From: Epiperipatus broadwayi | Taxonomy: Eukaryota; Onychophora; Udeonychophora; Euonychophora; Peripatidae | NCBI GenBank assembly: GCA_028023455.1 | Contig: JAQFVV010006449.1 | Coordinates: 850,812-914,811, forward strand | DNA: 64,000 bases | Reading direction: 5' to 3' | Part shown: one piece after another, positions 1 through 13,200 of the stretch | How the letters are laid out: each line of letters starts with the position of its first letter | Position numbering within the stretch: the first letter of the stretch is position 1 | The notes under the pieces: model-generated | Seen by the model: the letters and a program-made list of their open reading frames with translations, nothing else | Told to the model about the DNA's origin: nothing | Databases searched by the model: none | Translations under genes and position numbers: made by a program

Positions 1-945
1 TTTCCAACCCAAATGCTTATATATGGGCAAATCTTAAGTATTGGAAATGAAAGCGTGAGGATAGACCACTCACTTCAAATTACTGTTTACGATATCTGAA
101 TGAATGACATCGACAAAATTATCTAGAATTTACTAAACGTCACTCTCAAATGAAACTTAAACGTATGTAAATAAGCATTTATTTTTATAGCACTATGTTT
201 TATAAATTAACACTCATAAAAAGTGCATGCACAAGAGCTTGAAAAGGCTGATCTTTAATGTATTGCAATTTATAAAACATAGTGCTATAAAAATAAATGC
301 TTATTTACATATGTTTAAGTTTCATTTGAGAGTGATGTTTAGTAAATTCTAGACAATTTTGTCAATGTCATTCAATCAGACATCATAAACAGTAATTTAA
401 AGTTAGTGGTCTATCCTCACGCTTTCATTTCCAATACTTAAGATTTGCCCATATATAAGCATTTGGGTTAAAAAGAATAAGTGGATTCATTTTATTCTTT
501 CATAAATACTATATCTTGTGTTGGGAATAAAAGTATTCATTTATTATTAACACTCTTAAAAAGTGCATGCACAATAGCTTGAAAAAGCTGATCTTTAATG
601 TATAACAATTTATAAAACATAGTGCTATAAAAATAAATGCTTATTTACATACGTTTAAGTTTCATTTGAGAGTGACGTTTAGTAAATTCTAGATAATTTT
701 GTCGATGTCATTCATTCAGACATTGCAAACAGTAATTTAAAGTGAGTGGTCTATCCTCAAGCTTTCATTTCCCATACTTAAGATTTGCCCATATATAAGC
801 ATTTGGGTTGGAGAGAATAAGTGGATTCATTATATTCTTTCATAAATACTATATCTTGTGTTGGGAAAGAAAGTATTCATTTATTATTAACACTCATAAA
901 AAGTGCATGCACAATAGCTTGAAAAGGCTGATCTTTAATGTATTA
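1..945. repeat. 340-bp tandem satellite with an inverted first unit
   Basis: The same sequence restarts at 207, 547 and 887 (each start reads TTAACACTC then an AAAAAGTGCATGC block), giving a period of exactly 340 bp, two full units and a partial third that stops near 945. Positions 1-208 are the reverse complement of about 267-474, so the array begins with a unit in the opposite direction separated by a 58-bp spacer. Copies differ by scattered point changes. No open frame or recognised transposon domain is present. The left end is cut by the window, so the inverted arm may be part of a longer array. I looked for a hammerhead core, as found in the 330-bp schistosome satellite, and saw none. 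Confidence 0.9.
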
Positions 946-2700
<1,755 letters not shown>

Positions 2701-2704
2701 CATT

Positions 2705-3120
2705 ATATATCATCATCATCATCATCATCATCATCAACCATTATCAATCCACTGCAGGATGAAGGTCTCTCCAAGTTTAATCCATCTTCTCCGATCTTTA
2801 GCTTCTCTTCTCCACAACACCCCTGCACATTTTCTTATTTCATCCATCCATCTCACGTGTTGTCTCTTTCTGGGTCTTTTACAATCTCTTGGAATCCAGT
2901 TTAAAATTTCAATTGTCCATCTATTATCATCTCTTCTAGCAATATGTCCAGCCCAACACCATTTCAATCTTTTACTTTTTTCAATAAGGTCAGTAACACC
3001 TGTTTGTTGTCTTACCCATACATTGCGTTTTCGATCTCTTCTTGTTACTCCCAACATACATCTCTCCATACTCCTTTGAGTGGTCTGAAGTCATTATATA
3101 TCTTACTTGGTATTAATCTA
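2705..3120 (-). mobile_element. 3' end of an RTE-clade LINE (5'-truncated)
   Basis: On the minus strand the frame covering 3069-2734 encodes the C-terminal tail typical of RTE-type LINE polymerases. It contains MLGVTRRDRKRN, QQTGVTDLIE, LKWCWAGHIARRDDNRW, WIPRDCKRPR and finishes FILQWIDNG just before the stop. It ends in a (TCATCA)n run at about 2709-2741, matching the short-tandem-repeat 3' ends of RTE elements. Everything upstream (endonuclease, reverse transcriptase) is missing, so this is a 5'-truncated dead copy, as expected from incomplete target-primed reverse transcription. The same C-terminal motifs are partly present in the larger RTE copy at 34.3-37.0 kb. Confidence 0.9.
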
Positions 3121-3890
3121 GTATAAAAACTATATGTGTGTTGATGCATTTCCTTAAATATAAAATAATATTCATGAAATAAAATTACTTGTTCTATTCT
3201 CTGTTGTTTCTTTAGATATACCATCCATTAAAAATATGCATTACATGTAAGTTAAAAATATTTTTAAATTATTCAAAAATTTCGTGAACAATTTTATTAT
3301 CATTTACATACTTTCTTAAAAATAGTTTACTAAAATATACAAAAATATTTTATGATTCTTTATTCTTATTTTAAGTTTTATTTTCAATCTCATTTGTATT
3401 TATTCTTAAAATCATTCAAAGCAAGAAAACATATATTATCCTCTTCCAAATAACGATCCTTCTATTCCAAAATTCTTTATTATTCTCCCTCAAAAAATAT
3501 AGTTCTGTACAATGTAATTCTTAAAAATCATGATAGAGATCAGATGCGTAGGTATGAAGAACAAACTACAGTATCAACACAATGGTACACAAATAAGATG
3601 GTCAACATGGTAGCAGTGTATAAAGAAAAGATGCCTGACTTCTCTGTCTAATAACGTCCACTAAAATAACAATGTCCTAGCTATTTATTCAGATTTTTGG
3701 AACATTAATATTCAATATTAAAAGAAAATACTGTCCATGGAACGACAAGAAAGTATGGAGTGGACAACAGGAATTTGCCCTGCTTGATTCCTTTAAAGCC
3801 TCCAAGAGGAATCAAAGGGTCTCCTTTCAGTTAATAGCAAACTCCTTTCTGCAGCCAATATATATATATTGAATTGGAGATTTTTCCACT
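3121..3890. other. AT-rich spacer, no gene seen
   Basis: Mostly A/T with a less biased patch around 3560-3870. Stops interrupt all frames; nothing recognised. Confidence 0.5.
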
Positions 3891-3897
3891 CCAAAAG

Positions 3898-4040
3898 TCC
3901 AATATTTTAAATTATAAAGGAACAGAAAATATTGCCGTGTATTTTTCTTATAATTTGTTTTTGCGTTTTAAGAGTATGCGCAATAACACACACACTTTCA
4001 TTTATATTTTTAAAATTTTGTGATTTTAATTTTTCAATAG
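3898..4040 (+). repeat. Left direct repeat of a 1.6-kb unit
   Basis: Shares a block with 5341-5475: TATAAAGGAACAGAAAATAT, then AATTTGTTTTTG, GTTTTAAGAGTA, GCAATAACACACACA and TTTATATTTTTAAAATT in the same order. The two copies are diverged but collinear and about 1.44 kb apart, enclosing a coding-like stretch. Confidence 0.75.
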
Positions 4041-4194
4041 TGTTTTTATTTTGGATTTATTTTTGAACATAAGAAAGTGTAAAATAAATAAATATTAAAA
4101 AGTTATATTTTTTTATTAAAAAAGTAAAAAAAAATGTTAAACTGAAAATAAAAAAAGTTAAGAAATATAAAAATAGTGGATTTGATCTTGTTTG

Positions 4195-5089
4195 CAAAAA
4201 TGGAAGCCATCATAGAAATAGATAGGGGATACGGTTGGAAGAAAGCCCTAACTCAAAAATCCCTATAAAGAAAAAGAAGTTACTAAAATTCTGGTGATAA
4301 CGAAGATGATGATGGATATGATAAAATCCAAGATGAGAGAAATATGATAAACAAATAGAGCAGTGTTGGGAGAATTCAAAACTGAAATGATAAAAAAAAT
4401 GAAAGAATGGGGCAAGAAATAATGAAAAAAGTTGAGAAAAAACATGTTGCCATATAAACCATAGAAAAAGATATATCAGGAAGTTAATGTGGTAAAAGAT
4501 ATGAGAGATGAATTAAAACCAAATAATTTTACAACAGATAAGGTGGAAATAAAGATAGAAATGGGCAGAGATTAGATACAGATCGAAAGTGTGGAAGAAA
4601 AATTAGAGAATGCTTATCAAAATATAAAAGAAAGATATAAGTTAAACACAGAAAATAATGTAAAGAGGTCTCCACAAGAAATCAAAATAATGTTGACTAA
4701 AATAACTGTTCATTTTGAACATGAAGTCACAACAAAGAAAAAAGTCAGGAAAAAGATTATAGAATTTGATTTTCAAGCTGAAATGGGAGCTACTTACAGA
4801 GCAATTTTATTTAACACATTTAAAAAAGACTATAGAAGATTATTTCTTTCCATTTACTAATGTTAATACTATCAATAGTAAAGTGAGACACTTTGAAGAA
4901 ATGTGGAGTTTTTCTAAGAAAAAGGGTCTTCATGTATCTGAGGTAGGAAAGAAAACAGAACTTGAAATGGACAAGACAAAAAATTACAAGCAAGGAATAG
5001 ACGTAAAGGGGAAAAAGTGCCTGACAATGATTAAGATGTTTAGATTTATAGTAATTGGGTGGACCTTTAAAAAAGATTTGTATACATGA
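4195..5089 (+). pseudogene. Decayed lysine/glutamate-rich, coiled-coil-like ORF, possibly a retroelement ORF1
   Basis: From about 4200 the plus strand becomes purine-rich and codon-like, unlike its T-rich flanks. Two overlapping frames survive: 4591-4860 (89 codons, starting MEEKLENAYQNIKERYKL, with heptad-like charged helices) and 4766-5089 (107 codons, ending VIGWTFKKDLYT). They overlap in different frames, so one frameshift near 4766-4860 probably splits a single older ORF. Earlier stops are scattered through 4260-4590. No zinc knuckle, RNA-binding or polymerase motif is visible. The composition resembles ORF1 proteins of LINEs, but I cannot name a family; it may equally be a host-derived pseudogene. 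The stretch sits between direct repeats at 3898-4040 and 5341-5475. Confidence 0.45.
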
Positions 5090-5340
5090 TTATGAGAATG
5101 GAGATAAAGTTAAATTAATGAAATAAAGTGTTGTTTTTTTTTTTTTTTTGAGAAGTTAAATGAGTAGGGAATGCTCAGTAGACAGAATATAGGACAAATG
5201 TTCAGCTGGTTTCTAAAGGGGGAGGGGTGTTAAATGTTTAAATGTTTTCTTTAAAAAAATAAATAATCATAAAATGTTTTTTTTATTTATTTATTTTTTG
5301 TGTAGAATGATGGAGTAGTTGAACCAGAGATTTCTCCTCT

Positions 5341-5475
5341 TTAAAATTCCAAAACTTTAAAATATAAAGGAACAGAAAATATCTTCAAGTATTTTTTTTA
5401 GAATTTGTTTTTGTGTTTTAAGAGTACGTGCAATAACACACACAATCATTTATATTTTTAAAATTATGTGATTTT
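5341..5475 (+). repeat. Right direct repeat of the 1.6-kb unit
   Basis: Partner of 3898-4040, in the same direction. The pair could be short LTR-like terminal repeats or two copies of one dispersed repeat. No TG...CA ends or clear target-site duplication could be identified in this AT-rich context. Confidence 0.7.
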
Positions 5476-5827
5476 ACTCTTTTATTAGATTTTACTTTAA
5501 AATTATCTTCTTTTGACTTTTTTTTTCATTACAATTATTAAAAGCAAACAAAGTTTTTTTTTATTATTTTGTTGATTTTAATCTATTTTTAAAAGCTGAG
5601 AATTATTTTTTTTCTCCAATTAATTTTGAATAAGAGCTTTGGTCACATTTTGTTTTTTTTAATTAAGATTAAGTGGGAGATATAGATTAAACCTGGTCAA
5701 AACATTTTAATTTAAGATTGGGCAGGAGATAACAATTCACATAAATATCTGTATTTTTGAAAGAATTATTATTATTATTTTTATTATTATTATTACTATT
5801 ATTATTATTTTAAATTTACGTATATAT
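5476..5827. other. AT-rich spacer with an (ATT)n run
   Basis: T-rich tracts and an interrupted (ATT)n block at about 5765-5811. No gene seen. Confidence 0.5.
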
Positions 5828-5905
5828 ACATCCATTATAAATTTTCTTATTCATCTTTTCTTTCTAATACTTATTATCATCAAATAATCAATTCCTCTCT
5901 TATAC
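5828..5905 (+). repeat. Short dispersed repeat C, copy 1
   Basis: Begins ACATCCATTATA and continues with TTTTCTTATTCATCTTTTC and ATCATCAAATAA. The same order recurs at 8646-8727 and, more diverged, at 9689-9760, all on the plus strand. Function unknown. Confidence 0.7.
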
Positions 5906-5988
5906 TTTGAATACCTATAAATTTATAATTTAATATATCCAACACACAGTTCTTCTTTTCAAAATAGTTCATATATATCTAATATATT

Positions 5989-6665
5989 AAATAAAACAAA
6001 CTAACTTCTTCTTTTTAAAACTTGATTTATTATGACTATAATCATGAAAAAGGAATCCGACGTTTCGACTATTTTTTATAGTCTTTTTCAAGGCACACTA
6101 AAATAAAATATATATACACAATAAATATCACATATTCCAAAAAATATTAAATTAATTAAAAATTACAAAATATAAAATATATCCATAACCAAAATTTTCT
6201 TTTTTTTTACTTTATCTCACTCCCCTTTCCTATTACAATCACAACTTAAACACAACTAATTCCTTTTTAAAAATTCTATATATATCAAATAAAACCAGAA
6301 TTAAATAGGATGTTAATAGAAAAAGATCAAAGAAAATAATAGGTTTTTAATTAAAAAGTTTTTACTTGATATATATAGAATTTTTAAAAAGGAATTAGTT
6401 GTGTTTAAGTTGTGATTGTAATAGGAAAGGGGAGTGAGATAAGGTAAAAAAAAAAAGAAAATTTTGGTTATGGATATATTTTATATTTTGTAATTTTTAA
6501 TTAATTTTTTTTTTTTGGAATATGTGATATTTATTGTGTATATATATATTTTATTTTAGTGTGCCTTGAAAAAGACTATAAAAAATAGTCGAAACATCGG
6601 ATTCCTTTTTCATGATTATAGTCATAATAAATCAAGTTTTAAAAAGGAGTTAGTTTGTTTTATTT
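5989..6665. mobile_element. Foldback element 1 (about 307-bp inverted arms)
   Basis: Positions 5989-6295 and 6359-6665 are near-perfect reverse complements separated by about 63 bp. No transposase is encoded. Each arm carries a motif (minus strand 6051-6095, plus strand 6562-6605) reading CTTGAAAAAGACTAT, an A-rich loop, ATAGTCGAAAC. This is a stable GACTAT/ATAGTC stem followed by GAAAC, like stem II and the 3' core strand of a hammerhead ribozyme, though CTGATGA is not preserved. The high arm identity indicates a young foldback or inverted duplication. Confidence 0.88.
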
Positions 6666-6703
6666 CTATAAATTTATATATAGAGAGCTCACAAATAATC
6701 TCT

Positions 6704-7162
6704 TAACAAGCATTGCAGAATATCCCCAACCCCAGACTGGTTTCTGCTATTAGCTTCCTCAGTGAGGTGCTAGGATATTCAAGCATTAGATTAAGAATAC
6801 CAGATCAAGCCCAGCACTTTAGCTAATAGATAAGTATTAGATAAAATATGTGAAATTTTCAGATATTCATATGTTTTCCAATCCAGCTATCTAACATAAA
6901 TAGCCATACGTGACTGAACTAGGTTCAGATTACCATAAATATATAATTTTAGCCATATAAAATTGCCTAATCCTTAATAGCAAAAAATAAAATTACAAAG
7001 AAATCAAGTCATATGTCACATGAACTACTTTAGCAAGCTTGTATTACAAATGTTATATATACAGCTCTAATCTAATCTACTGCTTCAATATCCTAGCACA
7101 ACACTGAGAAAGCCAGTAACAGAACCAGTCTATGGTTGGGTATATAGTGCAAAGCTTGTATA
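6704..7162. mobile_element. Foldback element 2 (diverged arms, about 95 bp)
   Basis: The left arm at about 6704-6797 is the reverse complement of about 7063-7162 with many substitutions; both contain CTAGGATATT and CAGACTGGTT-type blocks. About 265 bp lie between. On the minus strand the left arm reads CACTGAGGAAGCTAATAGC then AGAAACCAGTC, with CTGAGGA fitting the hammerhead core CUGANGA and GAAA following a short GCT/AGC stem. The right arm has a degraded version. No protein is encoded. Confidence 0.75.
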
Positions 7163-7165
7163 AAT

Positions 7166-8645
7166 TTAGATCCTTTTTCTATAATTTGTATTTGCTCATT
7201 TATAAATGTAGCTTTGAAATATTTACTAAATTGCTACTATTTTTTTTATTCTTAATATACTTGATTACACATGGATATCTTAATTTCTTACTCATATTTA
7301 TTTCTTTATCCTTTAACTATCTCTATTTGATCTTACATTTTATATGAAGCCTATTTTCTAATTTATCCTTATTAATTAATAAAACGTCCAATATAATTAA
7401 ATAACTCAGTTGATGTCTTTGCTTTAAGAATTGCTTTTCTTCTTTTGCATCCCTTAATACTTCTATTCACCTAGTAATATTTCTCTTTTAAAAATAAATC
7501 TAATATTGTTCTTTGAATTTTATAATACAATCTTCTGGGTTTATATTTTTTATTTGTAATATTAATCCTGAAAAACATAGGCATAATTCCTTCTTTTTGG
7601 AATAAATTCCAGAAAGTTAAATGGTGCTTTAGGTTTTCAATTCTTCTTTGCTCATTCCATAGGCTTTTTAACAATTTAAAGTTAATGCTATTAAAATGAT
7701 TATATAAAAAATCCCCACTAGTTTTTAATATCGTATTTTTCCATGACTATTTTAAATGTTCACTCTATTTAAGAACAATTTATCACGATGATGTATATAT
7801 TTATATTTAACGATCCAAATAAAAATCTTACATTTTGCCTCTTATAGTCATTTTCCAGTTATTTATATGAATATAATATTGTCAAAAACTTATAAACACT
7901 TAATCAGACGAATTATACATAACTCGAAATAATAGAAAACTAGTAAGAATGTAATTTCATTTAATATTATCAAATCAATTTTCATTCACAAAGAAACTTT
8001 CTCAAGATGCCATTTTAAAAATTAATAGCTTTATACCCCATCTAGTGGCCATAATAAGAAATATATCCATGCGAAATTAAAAAATATATTATTTTTATTA
8101 TTTTGTAATATGTGAATTTTTTCTAAGTACATGCTTTTTCATATCTGCCTTCCAATATGTAATATATAGGGGGTTTGAACTCAATCATTCACATGACCCT
8201 CAACTATCCATGCTATCTCATCCTGCTGACACCCTTGATCACATACATTGAAAAGATAAATAATTGTCAATGTAAATAGTTCTTGCTAAACCAGCACTCG
8301 TCAATTTGTCCATATTATTATCTCCATACATATATACAACCAATGCTCAGCTTATATTAAGATAGCCATTATTCATACATTAATGGACAGGCTTTAATCC
8401 ACTCCACCCTACAACTCTTCAGCTGCCCATGTCATTGAAAATCTGATGACAAAATGCTCAAAACCCACATTAGTGCCAACCTTTTCATCTGCCCATGTTG
8501 ACCATAAGTCATTCTGATCCCACATGCATAAGGCATAATCCATTTACATACATATACAAGGGATGAGCAGACCTTATAACACTATATTTTAATATATGAT
8601 ATTTTTCTGCAGCAGAAGCTTGTTTATAAATTTACACATGTGTTT
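7166..8645. other. AT-rich region, no gene seen
   Basis: Short frames at 7132-7347 and on the minus strand at 7674-7471 show no recognisable domain and only AT-biased composition. A less AT-rich patch lies at about 8170-8570 but has stops in every frame. Confidence 0.45.
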
Positions 8646-8727
8646 ACATCCATTATAATTTTCTTATTCATCTTTTTCTTTCTCACATCTACTATCTATC
8701 ATCAAATAAACATCACATCTTTTATAC
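8646..8727 (+). repeat. Short dispersed repeat C, copy 2
   Basis: ACATCCATTATAATTTTC, TTATTCATCTTTTTC and ATCATCAAATAA in the same order as copy 1. It lies immediately upstream of foldback element 3. Confidence 0.7.
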
Positions 8728-8752
8728 TATCATTATATATACATTCATATAC

Positions 8753-8927
8753 TAATCAATTGATGACACTTTATTACTTTCACAATGCTTTATTATCCAC
8801 CCCTTCTTTCAGTTGACAGTTTCGATTATCCCAGCAATCTTCTTCAGAACCGATATATCTCCTAATCAGTGAGAATAGGGTGGATAATAAAGCATTGTGA
8901 AAGTAATAAAGTATCATCAATTGATTA
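8753..8927. mobile_element. Foldback element 3 (50-bp arms) enclosing a hammerhead-like core
   Basis: The arms 8753-8802 and 8878-8927 pair over about 50 bp with one mismatch seen. The 75-bp centre, read on the minus strand at 8848-8815, is TCTGAAGAAGATT, GCTGGGAT, AATCGAAACTGTC. That gives CTGAAGA (fits CUGANGA), a GATT/AATC stem and GAAAC, in the spacing of a hammerhead core. Stems I and III are not obvious locally, so cleavage activity is uncertain. Confidence 0.8.
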
Positions 8928-8999
8928 TTTTATGGTATACATTTGACAATGCAATAGGAAACAGTGGTTATATATACATTCATATATATGTTGATACGA

Positions 9000-9290
9000 A
9001 GATTTACACGGGTTCCATATATAAAAGACATATTTTGCGGGTTCATCCATGTTAAAATATTTTAAGATACTGATGTTTCGACTTGGTAATACAAGTCATC
9101 CACTGAGTAATAAAAAGTAGAAAGATGGTTGTAGAGGTGCTATAATCACTGATTTGAAAAAAAACATTAAAGTTCCACCTATAGCAAAAATGTTAAATTA
9201 AAAATGCTTTTTAAAAAAATCTTTCCAAATAGGAGGAAGTTTGCTTGTATCATCTCACTTATTGCTAAAGTAAAATATAATTTAAATATC
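9000..9290 (-). mobile_element. 3' end of a Penelope-like element
   Basis: This stretch is collinear with the 3' end of the PLE at 52.2 kb: GGGTTCATCC, TTAAAATATTTTAA, ACAAGTCATC, GTAGAGG, CACTGATTTGAAA, ATAGCAAAAATGT and AATAGGAGGAAGTTTGC occur in the same order. It contains the downstream region plus the last few codons only, with no GIY-YIG or reverse transcriptase, so it is a severely 5'-truncated insertion. On the minus strand 9103-9072 reads GGATGACTTG, loop, CAAGTCGAAACATC, a hammerhead-like stem II with GAAAC. Confidence 0.82.
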
Positions 9291-9399
9291 CATCTGTACG
9301 GTCTATCTAAAATAGTAATTTAAATTTTAAAAAAATTAATGTTAAAATCTAAAAATAAGTTCATTCCTCAATTTTAAATGTGCGTTAATAAAATCTATT

Positions 9400-9688
9400 T
9401 GTGTGTTAATTACTGGCAGTGGCTTCTTTTATTTTATTGTTTTAAATATGAATATATTTTGAGAATCTAAATCTATTGAAATTTATAAAATGTTTAAAAT
9501 CTCTGCTACTCTATGAGCTAATGACATTTTGGCAAACGGTCAGAATAATATATATATAAAAAAACTTTTGAATCTTAACTTATGTATCTGCCTACTATAT
9601 AAATTTTTCTAGGTTCAAATGCCTAGATGGCGCCCTCATACGGCAGATACGTTAAAGGCTTATTTCATTGACTGTTAATATATATATT
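9400..9688 (-). mobile_element. Repeat family A, 5' fragment in reverse orientation
   Basis: On the minus strand this matches the first 250 bp or so of the family A elements at 10590 and 19614. Shared blocks are the GGCGCCATCTAGGCATTTGA hairpin, AGTAGGCAGATAC, GCAGAGATTT and CCACTGCCAGTAATTAAC. The extreme TGTAAC terminus is not present. No coding capacity. Confidence 0.8.
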
Positions 9689-9760
9689 ACATCCATTATA
9701 CATTTTCTTATTCATTTTTTTCTATCTTATAACTCCTATCTGTCAACCAACAAACAATTC
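9689..9760 (+). repeat. Short dispersed repeat C, copy 3
   Basis: ACATCCATTATACATTTTC, TTATTCAT and a diverged tail. It abuts the reversed family A fragment. More diverged than copies 1 and 2. Confidence 0.5.
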
Positions 9761-10213
9761 AAGTTTGATGATGTCAATACTGTAAAATATGGTCTTACAC
9801 TCCTCCAAAAATCATTAAAAACATCCTTACCTAATTCAAACACAAGACCCACAATAACAACAAGCTTTATTTATGTATAATGAGAATGCAAATCAAATAA
9901 AACTTATTAACATAAGTTGAAATTACTCAAAGCACTGTAGCTGAGAAATAATTAAATATTTCTGTAATTAAATGTTTAATTTTTTTAAAAAATAAACATT
10001 TAATAAACTTATAATAAATATATTATCTAAACTAAACTATAAAACATAGACACTAATAATAATATTTGTTTAAAAGGCTATTCTTTTGTTGTTGTGTAAT
10101 TTACATACATTATAACAATATAAACAAAGCATGATCAAGTTTAGACGCAAAGTAAGAAAAAAATACATAAAGGAAGGAAATAAATAAAAGTTTTATTATT
10201 ATTAATCCATCAT
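9761..10213. other. AT-rich spacer, no gene seen
   Basis: No recognised feature up to the start of family B copy 1. Confidence 0.5.
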
Positions 10214-13200
10214 ATAATTTGTACCGGTCAAAAATGTATGTCCATCCAACAAGATTTAGAATCTAAGCAAAAGAACTCTAAATCCAACCATTCCCGAAAT
10301 ACACAGGTCAGGAGCAATCATGAATTCTAACCTATTTGCCCATTCTCTAAATCTATAACACTACAGACAACACCTATGGTGATATAACATTAATTCATTA
10401 TATCCTGTCCCAATGCTACAATGTTTTTTTCATAAAAACTCACTTGGTGATGATGATGAGGGGTTGAGTGAACCCAAGATATAAGTTACAAAAATATAAA
10501 ATAAATATATTAATGAGATTCGAACAATTGGACCAAGTTTAAAATATAACTATTTCTTTGGACAAAATTTGAGATGAGTTTATATATATTGTAACGATCC
10601 GGAGAATGTGACTTACGTAAACTGCACTACAGGGCGCCATCTAGGCATTTGAACCTAGAAAAAATTATAGAGTAGGCAGATACGTAAGTCAAAAAAAAAA
10701 TTTATTTTTTTTTTTGCATCCGGTCGTTAGCCCATGCCACTAGCTCAGTGGAATAGCAGAGATTTAATAATATAATATAAGAATAGATATATATATATAT
10801 AAGAGGAATAAAATAAGCCACTGCCAGTAATTAACATACAAACATTTATTTATGCACATATATATAAGATTTAAAATTATTTTAGTATTAGTTTTACATT
10901 TCAAAATTTAACCTACATTTTTAACTTTGATTTTTGACTTTAATTTACATTTAATTACTATTATATTCTAATTTTACATTTTAATTAAGTTCGCACATAT
11001 AAATTTATGAAAGCTTGTTTATAATGTTGACTATAGATCGGTTACATAGATTTCACAGTCAAAAACATTTCAAAAGAAACATAAACGATCAAAATACAAA
11101 ATTATTGATTACTGACAATTGCGGAGGGAAATTTATATGTAACCCAATAGTTTTCACCATAAGATACTTGCATTGTCACCAATAACTTAAAAGACATCCG
11201 AATAAATATATTTTAGATACTCACCGTAAGGTATCATTATTTATCGAATGTCTATATATTTTGATCAAATATGAAAACCCAAAACATACTTAACCGATAA
11301 CCAATCCATGCAAGCGTCTATAAACAACTTAAATTTAATGCATTTTTATTTAGGGTCAAGTATGAATAGACCATGTAGATTTGCATTTGAAAATAAAATA
11401 TTATATCCCTATTTAACCTTAGGCTAAAATTTGCAGTCAAACTGGCATCAATTCATCTGATACATCGATGTATTCAATGTAATATGGAATACGACAGCAC
11501 CAAAAAGATTAAGAGAAGGCATTGACTCTCATCAGATAAGGATATTACATCTATCTAATGAGAAGAACAATAAAAAAAAACTCCATAGAAAGGAACTGCA
11601 TTCTCCGTCTTATAATTCCTTTCATAGGCAAACGGGTGAGTGCGGCGTAAATATAAACAATTCTGCCAGTAGCGAATCTCCGACTACATCTACTAACTAC
11701 ATCAATATATCCAATCCATTGACCCAATCTAACAATGACATAAATAACCTAAGATTACCCTCCCCTAATATAACTTTACAAATCTATACAGCCATTCATG
11801 CCCAACTTAAGTTTAACATTTATATAATTAATTTAATGAAAAACAAAAAAATCATGATAAAAACTTAAAGAATAAAAAATAAATAAATGGAAATGATTTT
11901 ACATAAATAAGAAAAAAATACATCAAATAACACTATTAATAAAGAATTTAATTTGGTCAGATAGGATCATATTGCAATCATTTAAATATAGAAAATTTTA
12001 ATTTAATGTTCATTATTTATAAAGTTCTTATGGTTTAAACAGTTCATCTTTATCCATTGCTTGCCATGAACGTGAATTCCCATGCCGTCCTAAGATTGGT
12101 ATCCATTTAGCCGTTGCTTTATTTATTCATTCGGAGGTTTTTTTAGTTTAATTGGTCCTCAATGTAGGAAACGATAGTTCATTTCTCCTTTCTGTAACAG
12201 CTGAAAGAATTGACAGTGCGTCTGTCAACTCCTTCACCTCCAATTCCATACTAATACCTATCTGTTACATCGTAATAATCATTAACTAACTAATAATTTC
12301 CAAACTTGTCCTTTTTATATTAATGTGAAGGATTGAATTTACATTACGTCACCGATGTGATGATCCTTTCGCTGCGGGCCGATTCCATAGGGATTTCTTC
12401 TTATTTGCTAACAGTTTCTATTGTTTTCCTATCTGACCGATGTTTTTACATTTAAATGCCCAAGGCTGGTTTACATTTAACTAATTAACAATCATTTCCA
12501 TTTCTGATTAATTAACCTGTTTTCCAAATCAAAAATATATTTAAGATAAATTTAAAGATATAATTTTATCTCCAAATCTTTTTAAAATTTAGTTTTAAAA
12601 TACTTTTTCTTTAATAAAGTTTTATTTTAATAATTTTTCATTATCTGTGCGATTTAACATATATGAGTTTAAGATGATATTTAATTTCAATTTTTAATTC
12701 TTAAAGAAAATTTTTAAATGTGAACTTTTTAATTTACTTTCATGTTTAATAAATAAAAAAACAATGTAACGAACGTCTGTGCTCATTACAATATATATAT
12801 ATAATCAACTTCACACATTTAAAATTTTGTTTTCATTACAAACATTTAACAAACTTGATACAATTATTTTTATTTTAACAAATATCAATTTAGTGTGGCG
12901 GTTACAATACTGAATGTATATTTAAAAATAGAATTTTATTCATTGTTACAAAACAGATTTATCTGGGTGGTTTGGTGGACGTTTTATATGTATATATATA
13001 TATAAAGATACAATAGAATTTCCCTGATTATACGATTTTAGTAGAATGCCCTTAGCATTTAATACATAAGTTTATTTTCCATTTATAAACTTTATTTACA
13101 ACAATTAAAATATGGATACACTTTGATCAGTAATTAGACTAAAAACATTATTTATTTTACATTTTCGACATTTAACAATAGAATATTGTGAAACTCTATA

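Noticed and set aside
1-945. Hammerhead ribozyme in the 340-bp satellite (as in the schistosome 330-bp satellite)
   Set aside because: No CTGATGA...GAAA arrangement on either strand.
2759-3126. Plus-strand frames over the RTE fragment
   Set aside because: Shadows of the minus-strand RTE C-terminal coding sequence.
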